A DNA stretch of 64,000 bases from Bacillota bacterium. GTDB lineage: Bacteria > Bacillota > Clostridia > Lachnospirales > Lachnospiraceae. This document shows positions 9,874 through 18,533 of this stretch, piece by piece (position 1 is the stretch's first letter; every line of letters begins with the position of its first letter). The stretch covers positions 12,173-76,172 of the forward strand of contig JAEYFP010000005.1 in NCBI GenBank assembly GCA_023402845.1, written 5' to 3'. Under the pieces are notes generated by a model. That model was not told where the DNA came from and made no database searches. It saw only the letters and a list, made by a program, of their open reading frames with translations. Both the position numbers and the translations under genes were made by a program.

Positions 9874-11304
9874 ATGAAAAAGATCATTGTCATTTATGAT
9901 GATTCGCGAAAGCCGAATCAGGAAATCAGAAATATCACAGGTAAAAAAAGCTTCGGCAATACGATTTTTAAACGGATTTCCTTAAAGAAACGTATGGAGG
10001 CTCTTTTGCTTAAGGAACCGGTTGTTGTCCGGTTTTTGGAGGCGGAGGCATTAAAGGGACAGAAGGAAATGACAGGGAGTGATGCAAAGCAAGTCGTCTT
10101 TCGGCTTTTCTCTGACTTTGGTATCGATTCTAAGTCTTCACTTGGGATTTTGCTTAATAAGGCGTGTTATGTGAACAAAAATTATCGTGTTGTATGCGAC
10201 GGGCGCACGGCGGCGGTCATTTACACCGATTATGAACAATACCTGGCGGCACAGGATGAACAAACGGCGGAGAGTTTTGAGAAAATCGAGACGGATGTGT
10301 TTGCCGATTTGTCAAATGTCAGTCATTTCAGACAGTTTATTACAAGTGGTTTTGATGCGCGCTTTTTCAATGCGCTGTCGGGAGATAATTACACAGTGGT
10401 AAAGCGCTCGAACAACGCCGGGAAGCTGCGTGCCGAGTATGAATTTTATGCACTGCTTCCCGATGAGATGAAAATGTGGTTTGTGATGCCGTTTGATTAT
10501 AAGGAGGAGGATAACAATGCTTCCTATACGATGCAGCGATATCATATGACGGATCTTGCGATTCGCTATGTGCATGGGGCGATCACCGAGGAAGAATTCG
10601 AGGATATTTTGGAAAAACTGTTTCATTTCATCCGCACGAGGAAGCAGAAGCAAGTTTTGGCGGAAGAATACGAACAGGCAGCAGAAAAGCTTTATATCGG
10701 CAAGGTGGAAAGCCGCCTCCAAAGACTGAAGGAATTGCCGCAGTTTGATTCTATAGAAGCCCTCCTGAAAGCAGGGACAACTTATAACGGGATTGATGCG
10801 GTGCTTGAGGCATACAAACAGATTTATGGAAAAATCACAGCGGGCAGGCATTTTCAGACCGTTCTGGTGGCGGGACACGGTGATCTATGTTTTTCTAATA
10901 TTTTGTACGGAAGAGAAGCGTCTCTTTTAAAGCTCATCGACCCTAAGGGAGCGACGGATGAGGCATCTCTTTACATGAATCCTTACTATGATCTGGCGAA
11001 ACTGTCGCATTCCATCTGCGGAAGCTATGATTATTTTAACAGCGGTCTCTTTGAAATTGAGCTTGATGAGCATATGCGGTTCCGGCTGACAGTGGATTGT
11101 GACAATGAGCGCTATATCCGCATATTTAAAGAGTATCTGAAAAACAATGATCTGGACTACAGGCTGATCAGGCTGTATGAGGCATCCTTGTTTTTATCAA
11201 TGCTGCCGCTGCATATTGACAGAGAAAAAAAGGTGTTTGCATTTTTACTGAATGCGCTGAACATTCTTGAAGAACTGGGGGAAAACGAATGCTTGAAGGA
11301 ATGA
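9874..11304 (+). CDS. Kinase-like protein of the aminoglycoside/choline phosphotransferase fold
   Basis: 476 residues. The C-terminal half has the phosphotransferase signature HGDLCFSN (H335, D337, N342) and a metal-binding Asp in IDPKG (D356), so catalysis is probably intact. The N-terminal about 170 residues match nothing I recognise and could select the substrate. In surface-glycan loci such proteins phosphorylate small molecules (polyols, amino alcohols, sugars). It overlaps a HAD phosphatase, which is followed directly by a nucleotidyltransferase, suggesting a short route to a nucleotide-activated group. The substrate is unknown. Confidence 0.72.
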   Translation: MKKIIVIYDDSRKPNQEIRNITGKKSFGNTIFKRISLKKRMEALLLKEPVVVRFLEAEALKGQKEMTGSDAKQVVFRLFSDFGIDSKSSLGILLNKACYVNKNYRVVCDGRTAAVIYTDYEQYLAAQDEQTAESFEKIETDVFADLSNVSHFRQFITSGFDARFFNALSGDNYTVVKRSNNAGKLRAEYEFYALLPDEMKMWFVMPFDYKEEDNNASYTMQRYHMTDLAIRYVHGAITEEEFEDILEKLFHFIRTRKQKQVLAEEYEQAAEKLYIGKVESRLQRLKELPQFDSIEALLKAGTTYNGIDAVLEAYKQIYGKITAGRHFQTVLVAGHGDLCFSNILYGREASLLKLIDPKGATDEASLYMNPYYDLAKLSHSICGSYDYFNSGLFEIELDEHMRFRLTVDCDNERYIRIFKEYLKNNDLDYRLIRLYEASLFLSMLPLHIDREKKVFAFLLNALNILEELGENECLKE

Positions 11305-11681
11305 GCTTTATTTTTGATATTGACGGGACAATCTGCCCGATTAAGAAAAAAGACGAGCAATATGCCGACCTGATCCCATATCCCGAAATGGTCGGAAAAA
11401 TCCGTGCTTATAAGGATCAGGGCGCGAAAATTATTTTATTTACATCCCGGAATATGAACAGTTATCAGGGAAATATCGGCATGATTAACGCAAATACTGC
11501 AAAAATTATTCTGGCATGGCTGGAGAAATGGAAAATTCCTTATGATGAAATCATATACGGAAAGCCGTGGCCGGGACATCGGGGCTTTTATGTCGACGAT
11601 CGGACCGTGCGTCCGGATGAATTTCTGAAGCTGTCCGTAGAGGATCTGGATGAATTGTGTAAAAAAAGCAGGTGTGATTAA
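11289..11681 (+). CDS. HAD-superfamily phosphatase, capsule-biosynthesis type
   Basis: 130 residues. Complete HAD motifs: DIDGT (nucleophile D10, acid D12), FTSRN (motif II), KPW (motif III lysine) and DDRTVRPDE (motif IV). There is no cap domain, as in small phosphatases found beside nucleotidyltransferases in capsule loci. The start at 11289 follows GGGGAAAACG and overlaps the kinase-like gene by 16 bp. It abuts the next gene without a gap (TAA then ATG). It probably dephosphorylates an intermediate in the same pathway as its neighbours. Confidence 0.82.
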   Translation: MLEGMSFIFDIDGTICPIKKKDEQYADLIPYPEMVGKIRAYKDQGAKIILFTSRNMNSYQGNIGMINANTAKIILAWLEKWKIPYDEIIYGKPWPGHRGFYVDDRTVRPDEFLKLSVEDLDELCKKSRCD

Positions 11682-12425
11682 ATGATGGAAGTCGTAATTA
11701 CAATGGCGGGCATCGGCTCCCGGTTTATAAAGGCGGGTTACCGGGTACCGAAATATCAGATTGAGGCATGCGGCAGGACGCTGTTTGAGTGGTCTATGGA
11801 AAGCCTTGCCGGTCTTTATGAGGAATCGAATACATATTTTTTTATTGTGCGCAGAGAGGATGATGCCTCCGGCTTCATTACGGAAAAATGCCGGGCAGCA
11901 GGAATTCGAAAGGTCAGGGTGATTGAGCTTGACAAACAGACTGACGGACAGGCGACAACCGCGATGCTTGCAAAGGAATATTGGAATAAAAACGAGCCGC
12001 TGCTCATTTATAATATTGATACGTATGTGGAGGCCGGTGAAATGCAGACAGAGCAGTTTGCCGGGGACGGTTTTATTCCATGCTTTCACGCAGAAGGAAA
12101 TCACTGGAGCTTCGTGAAACTGGACGGAGAAGGGAAAGCGGTTGAGGTGCGGGAAAAGCAGCGCATTTCCGACAACTGCACGCTGGGCGCTTACTATTTT
12201 AAAAGCTGCGGTTTATATGAACGGCTTTACGAGGAATATTATTCGGGAAATGAGAATCTTGAAAAGGGCGAAAAATATGTGGCGCCGCTCTATAACTATT
12301 TGATCGGACAAGGCGGCGAGGTCAGGATCTCGGTAATTGATAAAAAAAAGGTGCATGTGCTTGGGACACCGGAGGAATTGCAGGTATTTCAGAATGAATA
12401 TCAAAATTGCCAATCGGCTGAATAA
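11682..12425 (+). CDS. Nucleotidyltransferase (sugar/polyol-phosphate NTP transferase-like)
   Basis: 247 residues. N-terminal ITMAGIGSRF followed by PKYQIEACGR corresponds to the nucleotide-binding loop and lysine of NTP-transferases; YNIDTYV supplies the metal-binding Asp. The size suits LicC-like or IspD-like cytidylyl/uridylyltransferases more than the longer glucose-1-phosphate enzymes. Position directly after the HAD phosphatase, with no intergenic base, argues for one pathway that makes an NDP-activated building block. Which nucleotide and substrate are used cannot be told. Confidence 0.75.
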   Translation: MMEVVITMAGIGSRFIKAGYRVPKYQIEACGRTLFEWSMESLAGLYEESNTYFFIVRREDDASGFITEKCRAAGIRKVRVIELDKQTDGQATTAMLAKEYWNKNEPLLIYNIDTYVEAGEMQTEQFAGDGFIPCFHAEGNHWSFVKLDGEGKAVEVREKQRISDNCTLGAYYFKSCGLYERLYEEYYSGNENLEKGEKYVAPLYNYLIGQGGEVRISVIDKKKVHVLGTPEELQVFQNEYQNCQSAE

Positions 12426-13860
12426 ACAGAATATCGAACGGGGCATTCATTATTTAAAGCGCAACGGCCTTTATGAGACGTTTTATAAGGCGTTGGAACG
12501 GCTGAACCGGGATGGGGATGAGGAGGATTATTCCCGGCTGTTTACAAGCTCCCTGCCTACGCGGGAGGAGCTTGAGGAGCAGCGCGGGAGCAGTTTTACA
12601 CACCGCTACAAAATCAGTATTCTCGTGCCGGCCTATGAGACAGATGTAGGATTTTTAGAACAGATGCTGGAATCGGTGATCCATCAGACATATGATAACT
12701 GGGAGCTTTGCATTGCCGACGGCAGTGCGGGCGATCAGGTCAAAAAAACGGTTATGGGGATGATTGGCCGGTTTGGGGATCTTACAGGCTGCAATCGGAT
12801 TAAATACCAGAAGCTTGAAAAGAATCTGGGTATTTCGGAGAATACAAATGCGGCCCTTGCGATGGCGACAGGCGAATATATCGGTCTGCTTGACCATGAC
12901 GATCTGCTTGTGCCGAGCGCACTGTATGAGGTGATGTCAGCCCTAGAGGCGGGGCTTTACAGAGAAGGAAATGTTTATCAAAACCGAATCAGCGCGATTT
13001 ATTCCGATGAAGACAAAATCGATGCGGCCGGAAAAACCTACTTTGACTACCATAAAAAGCCGGAATTTGATATTGATCTGCTTAGAAGCAATAATTATAT
13101 CTGCCATTTCTTTGTCGTGCGTTCGGAACTGGCTGAACATACGGGTGGCTTTTTGAGTGAATATAACGGTGCTCAGGATCACGATTTCATTTTTCGATGT
13201 GTGGAAAATCTATCGCCGCAGGAGGTACACCATATTCCGAAGGTGCTTTACCACTGGCGCGCGCATGAAACATCCACAGCGGATAATCCGGAGAGTAAGA
13301 TTTATGCCTACGAGGCCGGAAAGAGGGCGATTGAAGACCATTTAGAACGGATGGGACTGGAGGCGGAGGTGATCTATACACCGCATCTGGGTTTTTTCAG
13401 GGTAAAATATATGGTGCGAAATGCCAGGGTGCGCCTCATTTCCAAGGAAGCCTGGGATGTCATGACAAGAGAAGATATTGACGGCATCGAGGAGGATTAT
13501 ATTATGATCCTTGCCGATAATTTAAAACCTCTGACAAAGGATTGGCAGGCAGAGCTTGCGAGTAACCTTGAGAGGAAAGAGGTTGGCGCCGTAGGCGGAA
13601 AAATCTATGATAAAAATTTTAGGATTGAGAGCGCCGGTTATTCAAGAAATGATGAAGGAAGACTTGTCGCAAATTTCAGATGTATGAACGGGCATTATTC
13701 CGGGTACCTGCACCGCGCGTCTTTGCAGCAGCAGGTGGAGGGAGTCGCTCTTGACTGTATGATGATTAAAAAGAAGGCAATTGAGGGCGAAGAGAAGCTG
13801 ACAATGTCCAAGGATTATATTGTCGTATATGATCCGTATGCGGAATTTAAAAGAAAGTAA
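12394..13860 (+). CDS. GT2 glycosyltransferase with degenerate second domain
   Basis: 488 residues. A short N-terminal extension is followed by a GT-A domain starting SILVPAYETDVGF, with LGISENTNAA and LLDHDDLLVPS. It is close kin of the first half of the gene at 784. The second half keeps the fold spacing (DYIMILADNLKPL, then GAVGGKIYD) but has LADN in place of the LLNNDTE motif and ends before the usual NDVDYC block. That half may be a shortened, perhaps non-catalytic remnant. The ATG at 12394 lies inside the previous gene's 3' end. Confidence 0.8.
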   Translation: MNIKIANRLNKQNIERGIHYLKRNGLYETFYKALERLNRDGDEEDYSRLFTSSLPTREELEEQRGSSFTHRYKISILVPAYETDVGFLEQMLESVIHQTYDNWELCIADGSAGDQVKKTVMGMIGRFGDLTGCNRIKYQKLEKNLGISENTNAALAMATGEYIGLLDHDDLLVPSALYEVMSALEAGLYREGNVYQNRISAIYSDEDKIDAAGKTYFDYHKKPEFDIDLLRSNNYICHFFVVRSELAEHTGGFLSEYNGAQDHDFIFRCVENLSPQEVHHIPKVLYHWRAHETSTADNPESKIYAYEAGKRAIEDHLERMGLEAEVIYTPHLGFFRVKYMVRNARVRLISKEAWDVMTREDIDGIEEDYIMILADNLKPLTKDWQAELASNLERKEVGAVGGKIYDKNFRIESAGYSRNDEGRLVANFRCMNGHYSGYLHRASLQQQVEGVALDCMMIKKKAIEGEEKLTMSKDYIVVYDPYAEFKRK

Positions 13861-13874
13861 CAGGCAGGTGGGGA

Positions 13875-14831
13875 ATGGCACAGATCACAATTATTATACC
13901 AAATTATAACGGAACGGCTTATATTGAGGATTGCCTGAATTCTCTGAGGGAGCAGACCTACCGGGAATTTACAGTCTGTGTTATAGACAATGATTCTAAG
14001 GATGGCAGCGCGGAAATTGTGGAGCAGAAATTCCCGGAGGTGACGCTTGTGCGCCTGTCTCAGAATTTTGGCTTTTCCCGTGCAGTGAATGAAGGTATCA
14101 AACGGACAAATGTGCCTTATGTTATTTTGCTGAACAACGATACGAAAGCAGAACCGGATTTTGTGAAGGAACTGTATGAGGCAATCATAAAGGATGAACG
14201 TATATTTTCAGTCGGCGCCAAAATGCTGCAGATGCACAACCCCCAGTTGATTGATGATGCGGGGGATCTGTATTGTGCTCTCGGATGGGCATTTGCACTT
14301 GGAAAGGACTTGAATAAGCGGCATTATGAGAAAGAGGCCGACGTGTTTTCAGCCTGTGCGGGCGCGGCTATTTACCGCAGAGCGCTGTTTGAGCAGTTCG
14401 GCTATTTTGACGAATTCCATTTTTCATATCTGGAGGATGTGGATGTCGGCTATCGGGCCAGAATCAGCGGCTACAAAAACCGTTATACCCCGAAGGCCGT
14501 TGTCTACCATGCCGGCAGCGGCGTGACCGGCTCGCGCTACAATCCTTTTAAAATCAGGCTGGCCGCGCGCAACAGCTGGTATGTGATCTATAAAAATATG
14601 CCGATGGGACAAATCATTTTGAATCTTCCGTTTCTTCTGGTCGGATTTGGGGTCAAAGCGCTGTTTTTTCTATTCAAAGGCTATGGAAGAGAGTATCTTT
14701 CCGGTATGAAACGGGGCTATCTTATGTGCACGCAGGGAAAAAAATACCCATATTCGGCGCGCTACTTTAAAAATTATGTACGCATTCAACTGGAACTTTG
14801 GCTCAATTTGTTCAGGCGGGTGTTTGGCTGA
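13875..14831 (+). CDS. GT2 glycosyltransferase, rhamnosyltransferase (WbbL)-like
   Basis: 318 residues. One GT-A domain: IIIPNYNGTAYIEDCLNSL, VIDNDSKDGS, FSRAVNEGI and LLNNDTKAEPDF, then YLEDVDVGYRAR as the acceptor/base motif. The C-terminus carries a membrane-associating hydrophobic stretch near LPFLLVGFGVKALFFLF. These features match WbbL-like transferases. A GGTGGGG ribosome site precedes ATG 13875. It is the last gene before a 150-bp gap with a possible promoter. Confidence 0.87.
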   Translation: MAQITIIIPNYNGTAYIEDCLNSLREQTYREFTVCVIDNDSKDGSAEIVEQKFPEVTLVRLSQNFGFSRAVNEGIKRTNVPYVILLNNDTKAEPDFVKELYEAIIKDERIFSVGAKMLQMHNPQLIDDAGDLYCALGWAFALGKDLNKRHYEKEADVFSACAGAAIYRRALFEQFGYFDEFHFSYLEDVDVGYRARISGYKNRYTPKAVVYHAGSGVTGSRYNPFKIRLAARNSWYVIYKNMPMGQIILNLPFLLVGFGVKALFFLFKGYGREYLSGMKRGYLMCTQGKKYPYSARYFKNYVRIQLELWLNLFRRVFG

Positions 14832-14880
14832 AAATAGAATTTTTTAAGAGTTTTTTAAGAAATTGGTTAGGGGATATTTG

Positions 14881-14909
14881 TTGCCCTTTGAGGCGATTTA
14901 TTGTATATT
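14881..14909 (+). promoter_or_regulatory. Possible sigma-A promoter before glycosylphosphotransferase gene
   Basis: TTGCCC, a 17-bp spacer, then TATATT in an A/T-rich gap. The -35 box is weak (TTG core only) and the -10 box has five of six consensus bases. It lies about 70 bp upstream of the likely ATG at 14981. Confidence 0.4.
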
Positions 14910-14980
14910 TATTAAATAGTTGTCGGATAGTCACTGTGTGACTGATGACGATGAATACCGCCCCCAAAATGGAGAATGCT

Positions 14981-16381
14981 ATGATTAAAGATAATCAGAG
15001 AATATTCAACAGACTTCATGTAGTGATTGATGCGATGGTTGTCTTGCTGTCCTATATGTTTGCCTGGTTTTTGAAATTCAAGAGCGGGCTTTTGGATGCT
15101 GAATCGGGTTTGCCGATGCAAACCTATTTTATGGCACTTTATTTTATTGTTCCCGGTTATATGCTGCTGTATTATCAATTCGACCTCTATAATTCGAAAA
15201 GGGCGGCCGGCAGGAAACGGGAACTGTTCAACATCATAAGGGCCAACGCGCTCGGACTCATCGCCTTCATGGTTGTGCTCTATGTGATCAACCAGCCGCA
15301 TTTTTCCCGTGAGATGATTTTTATTTTTGGAGCGGTCAATATTGTTGCGGCGGCGTTTGTCAGAAATGTAATTCGGTATCTGCTGCGTTTTTTCAGACGC
15401 AAAGGTTATAATTTAAAATACGTACTGCTCGTGGGCTATTCCAAATCGGCGGAGTCCTATATTAATAGAATCCGATTGAATCCGCAGTGGGGCTATGTGG
15501 TCAGAGGCATTCTGGATGACCATGTGGAGCACGGAACAATGTATAAGGGTGTCAAGGTGCTCGGAAGGATTGATAATTTGTTTGTCATCCTGCCGGAAAA
15601 CAAGCTGGATGAAATCGCGATTACCCTGAGTCTTGAAGAATATGGAAGATTGAAGGAAATTGTGGCACTCTGCGAAAAATCCGGTGTGCATACGAAGTTT
15701 ATTCCCGACTATGACGGAATCATTCCGAACAGGCCGTACACGGAGGATCTGGAAGGACTTCCGGTCATCAATATCCGCCATGTTCCGCTTACAAATACGT
15801 TAAATATTCTCGCAAAGAGAGTCGTTGACATCGTCGGCTCATTTTGCGGTATTATTGTGTCCTCTCCGATTATGCTGATTGCGGCGATCGCTATCAAGCT
15901 GACCTCGAAAGGCCCTGTAATTTTTGCACAGGAGCGGGTGGGATTGCATAATAAGCCTTATCAAATGTATAAATTCCGCACAATGTATGTGCAGGAGGAA
16001 GAAGAGGAGCAAAAAGCATGGACGGTAAAGGATGATCCAAGAGTTACCAGAATCGGTAAATTTTTAAGAAGGACGAGCATTGATGAGCTGCCGCAGCTGT
16101 TTAACATCCTGCTTGGGCAGATGAGCCTTGTCGGACCGAGGCCGGAAAGACCGATGTTTGTGGAAAAATTCAAGGAAGAAATTCCTCGTTATATGGTAAA
16201 GCATCAAGTGCGTCCGGGACTTACCGGCTGGGCGCAAATAAATGGACTGCGCGGCGATACTTCTATTGAAAAGCGGGTAGAATATGATTTATATTATATA
16301 GAAAACTGGACGATGGGATTCGATATTAAAATTATATTTTTGACAATTTTCAGGGGATTCATCAATGAAAATGCATATTAG
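14981..16381 (+). CDS. Undecaprenyl-phosphate sugar phosphotransferase (WbaP/CpsE-like)
   Basis: 466 residues. Starts surface-glycan synthesis by moving a sugar phosphate from a UDP-sugar to undecaprenyl phosphate. Four N-terminal membrane helices, a CoA-binding-like central domain (VLLVGYSKSAES), a fifth helix (VDIVGSFCGIIVSSPIML) and the C-terminal bacterial sugar transferase domain are all present. That domain contains KFRTM, RRTSIDELPQLFN, LVGPRPERP and RPGLTGWAQ. The ATG at 14981 has GGAG six bases upstream; an in-frame ATG at 14945 would add 12 residues. It likely loads the first sugar for the glycan whose later steps are encoded upstream. Confidence 0.93.
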   Translation: MIKDNQRIFNRLHVVIDAMVVLLSYMFAWFLKFKSGLLDAESGLPMQTYFMALYFIVPGYMLLYYQFDLYNSKRAAGRKRELFNIIRANALGLIAFMVVLYVINQPHFSREMIFIFGAVNIVAAAFVRNVIRYLLRFFRRKGYNLKYVLLVGYSKSAESYINRIRLNPQWGYVVRGILDDHVEHGTMYKGVKVLGRIDNLFVILPENKLDEIAITLSLEEYGRLKEIVALCEKSGVHTKFIPDYDGIIPNRPYTEDLEGLPVINIRHVPLTNTLNILAKRVVDIVGSFCGIIVSSPIMLIAAIAIKLTSKGPVIFAQERVGLHNKPYQMYKFRTMYVQEEEEEQKAWTVKDDPRVTRIGKFLRRTSIDELPQLFNILLGQMSLVGPRPERPMFVEKFKEEIPRYMVKHQVRPGLTGWAQINGLRGDTSIEKRVEYDLYYIENWTMGFDIKIIFLTIFRGFINENAY

Positions 16382-16411
16382 AGAAATGTAAAACAAGAGG
16401 TGTGAAATAAC

Positions 16412-17533
16412 ATGGCGGAAAGAAGATATACAGAAAATACAAAAAGAAATTCCTCTGGCGGGAGAGGCGGCGCGGCTGCCGCAAAGCGTAAAAAGGCAAA
16501 GAAGAAAAAGAGAATTGCTTTGTTTATTCTGGAATTTTTAGTACTTGCAATCATGATCGGTGTACTTTTTGTCATTCAGAAAATGGATAAGATTGACGTG
16601 CAGGAAATAGATGAAGAGGATATTGTGATTAACGAAGAGGTTACGGAAATGGATTCGCTGAAGGGGTATAAAAATGTTGCGCTGTTCGGTGTCGATATCA
16701 GCAAGAATAATAACCTCGGCAAAGGTGCAAGAACCGACACGATTATGCTCTTGAGCTTGAATGAGGATACCGGCGATGCGAAGATCGTGTCCGTTTACAG
16801 AGATACTTATTTGAATGTTGGTAATGACAGCTACAACAAGGCCAACTCCGCTTATGCAAAGGGCGGTCCCGAGCAGGCGATTAATATGCTGAATATGAAT
16901 CTGGATTTAAATATTACCGATTATGTAACGATTGATTTTCGTGCACTGACAAAGGCTATTGACGCACTTGGCGGCATTGAGATCGACGTGCAGCCGGAGG
17001 AGATCGAGCATCTGAACAACTATCAGATCGGTACACAGGAGGTTACGGGCGGAGAGATCGTCCCTGTTAAGGAATCGGGTCTTCAGACGTTAAACGGTCT
17101 GCAGGCGACATCCTATTGCAGAATCCGTTACACGGCGGGCGACGATTTCAAGAGGACAGAGCGTCAGCGTACGGTGCTGCAGGAGGTTGCGAAAAAGGCG
17201 AAGCAGTCAGATATCGCAACATTGAATAATATTATTAATGATGTGTTTCCTATGATCTCCACGAGCTTTTCGACTACGGAAATGCTTGGCTATGCCGCAG
17301 ATTTCATGAAATATAATATTGCGGACACAGCAGGCTTCCCGTTTGAACGCGGTACCGGCAAGATGGGGAAGGTTGGAAGCAGCGTTGTTCCGAAGGATTT
17401 AACCGCTAATGTCACACAGCTCCATCAGCTCTTGTTTGGGGAGGAAGAGGCGGTCTATACGCCGTCGGCAACCGTGCAGGAAATCAGCAGTAAAATAGCG
17501 TCGGATGCATCGAATAACTCCATCAGCTATTGA
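16412..17533 (+). CDS. LytR-CpsA-Psr (LCP) family wall-glycan ligase
   Basis: 373 residues. A very basic cytoplasmic N-terminus (Lys/Arg-rich, about 35 residues) leads into a single membrane helix (about 36-57) and an extracytoplasmic LCP domain. Motifs include VALFGVDIS, GARTDTIML, SVYRDTY, KANSAYAKGG, DALGGIEIDV and RIRYTAGDDFKRTERQR. LCP proteins transfer undecaprenyl-linked glycans to peptidoglycan. Its place after the initiating transferase suggests it attaches the product of this locus to the wall. Confidence 0.93.
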   Translation: MAERRYTENTKRNSSGGRGGAAAAKRKKAKKKKRIALFILEFLVLAIMIGVLFVIQKMDKIDVQEIDEEDIVINEEVTEMDSLKGYKNVALFGVDISKNNNLGKGARTDTIMLLSLNEDTGDAKIVSVYRDTYLNVGNDSYNKANSAYAKGGPEQAINMLNMNLDLNITDYVTIDFRALTKAIDALGGIEIDVQPEEIEHLNNYQIGTQEVTGGEIVPVKESGLQTLNGLQATSYCRIRYTAGDDFKRTERQRTVLQEVAKKAKQSDIATLNNIINDVFPMISTSFSTTEMLGYAADFMKYNIADTAGFPFERGTGKMGKVGSSVVPKDLTANVTQLHQLLFGEEEAVYTPSATVQEISSKIASDASNNSISY

Positions 17534-17549
17534 TGAAACGGAGAGGAAT

Positions 17550-18488
17550 ATGAAAATAGATGTCATCATACCTACTTATAAGCCCGATGACAAGCTGAAA
17601 AAGATTCTTCATATGCTGGCTGTTCAGACAGTAAAAGTTCATAAAATTATCATTATGAACACGGAAGAAAAGTATCTGCGGCACCTATCCTCTGGGGGGG
17701 CTTATGAAGAAGCGGCACAGATTGTGGAAATTCATCATATTACGCAGGAAGAATTTGACCATGGTTTTACGAGGAATGAAGGAGCTTCCTATTCACAGGC
17801 AGACGTGCTTGTCTACATGACGCAGGACGCCGTCCCGCAGGATACACATTTGCTCGAGGAACTGATCAAGCCGTTTTCAGACGAAACAGTGGCTGTTTCC
17901 TATGCAAGGCAGGTGCCGGATGTGAACAGCTCTTTGGCGGAATGCTTTGCCCGTGTCTTTAACTATCCGGACAGGGATGAGCTTAAGTCGGCAGAAGATC
18001 TGAAACGGCTGGGCATTAAGACTTATTTTTGCTCAAATGTCTGCGCTGCGTACAGGAAGCCGCTTTTTGAAGAATACGGCGGATTTGTGAAGAGTACAAT
18101 CTTTAATGAGGATATGATTTTTGCGGCAGGAGTGATCAAACATGGAAAGAAGATCGCTTATGCCTCGGGGGCAATTGTCGTTCATGCTCACAACTATACA
18201 AACAGGCAGCAGTTTAAGCGTAATTTTGATTTGGCAGTTTCTCAGGCGATGCATCCGGAGGTGTTTGCGGGAATATCCTCGGAGTCCGAAGGAATAAAAT
18301 ATGTGTGCGCAGCATTTAAGTATTTTAGGGAAAGAGGGAAAGGACATCTGATCCTTGCATTTGTAATTACCTGCGGTTGGAAATACATAGGCTTTCGGCT
18401 CGGTAAAAACTATGACCGCCTTTCCCGCCGCAGAATACTAAAGTATACAATGAGCCCGCGGTATTTTAAAAAGATATGGAATAATTAA
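17550..18488 (+). CDS. GT2 glycosyltransferase (rhamnosyltransferase-like)
   Basis: 312 residues. The GT-A domain opens VIIPTYKPDDKLKKIL. A DxD-like segment is not obvious; YMTQDAVPQD is the candidate acidic loop. HGFTRNEGA and NEDMIFAAGVIKHG are typical of rhamnosyltransferases of the RfbF type. I chose ATG 17550 because GAGAGG precedes it; earlier in-frame starts lie within the LCP gene's 3' end. It is the last glycosyltransferase of the locus and is followed 45 bp later by glmS. Confidence 0.84.
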   Translation: MKIDVIIPTYKPDDKLKKILHMLAVQTVKVHKIIIMNTEEKYLRHLSSGGAYEEAAQIVEIHHITQEEFDHGFTRNEGASYSQADVLVYMTQDAVPQDTHLLEELIKPFSDETVAVSYARQVPDVNSSLAECFARVFNYPDRDELKSAEDLKRLGIKTYFCSNVCAAYRKPLFEEYGGFVKSTIFNEDMIFAAGVIKHGKKIAYASGAIVVHAHNYTNRQQFKRNFDLAVSQAMHPEVFAGISSESEGIKYVCAAFKYFRERGKGHLILAFVITCGWKYIGFRLGKNYDRLSRRRILKYTMSPRYFKKIWNN

Positions 18489-18533
18489 TGGATCCCCGGC
18501 CGCGGCGGTGTGATCATTGAGGAGGAAAAACGG

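Noticed and set aside
18489..18520. GC-rich restriction-site-like stretch before glmS, resembling a cloning linker
   Set aside because: Only about 20 bp, flanked by normal coding sequence on both sides; chance is the simpler explanation.
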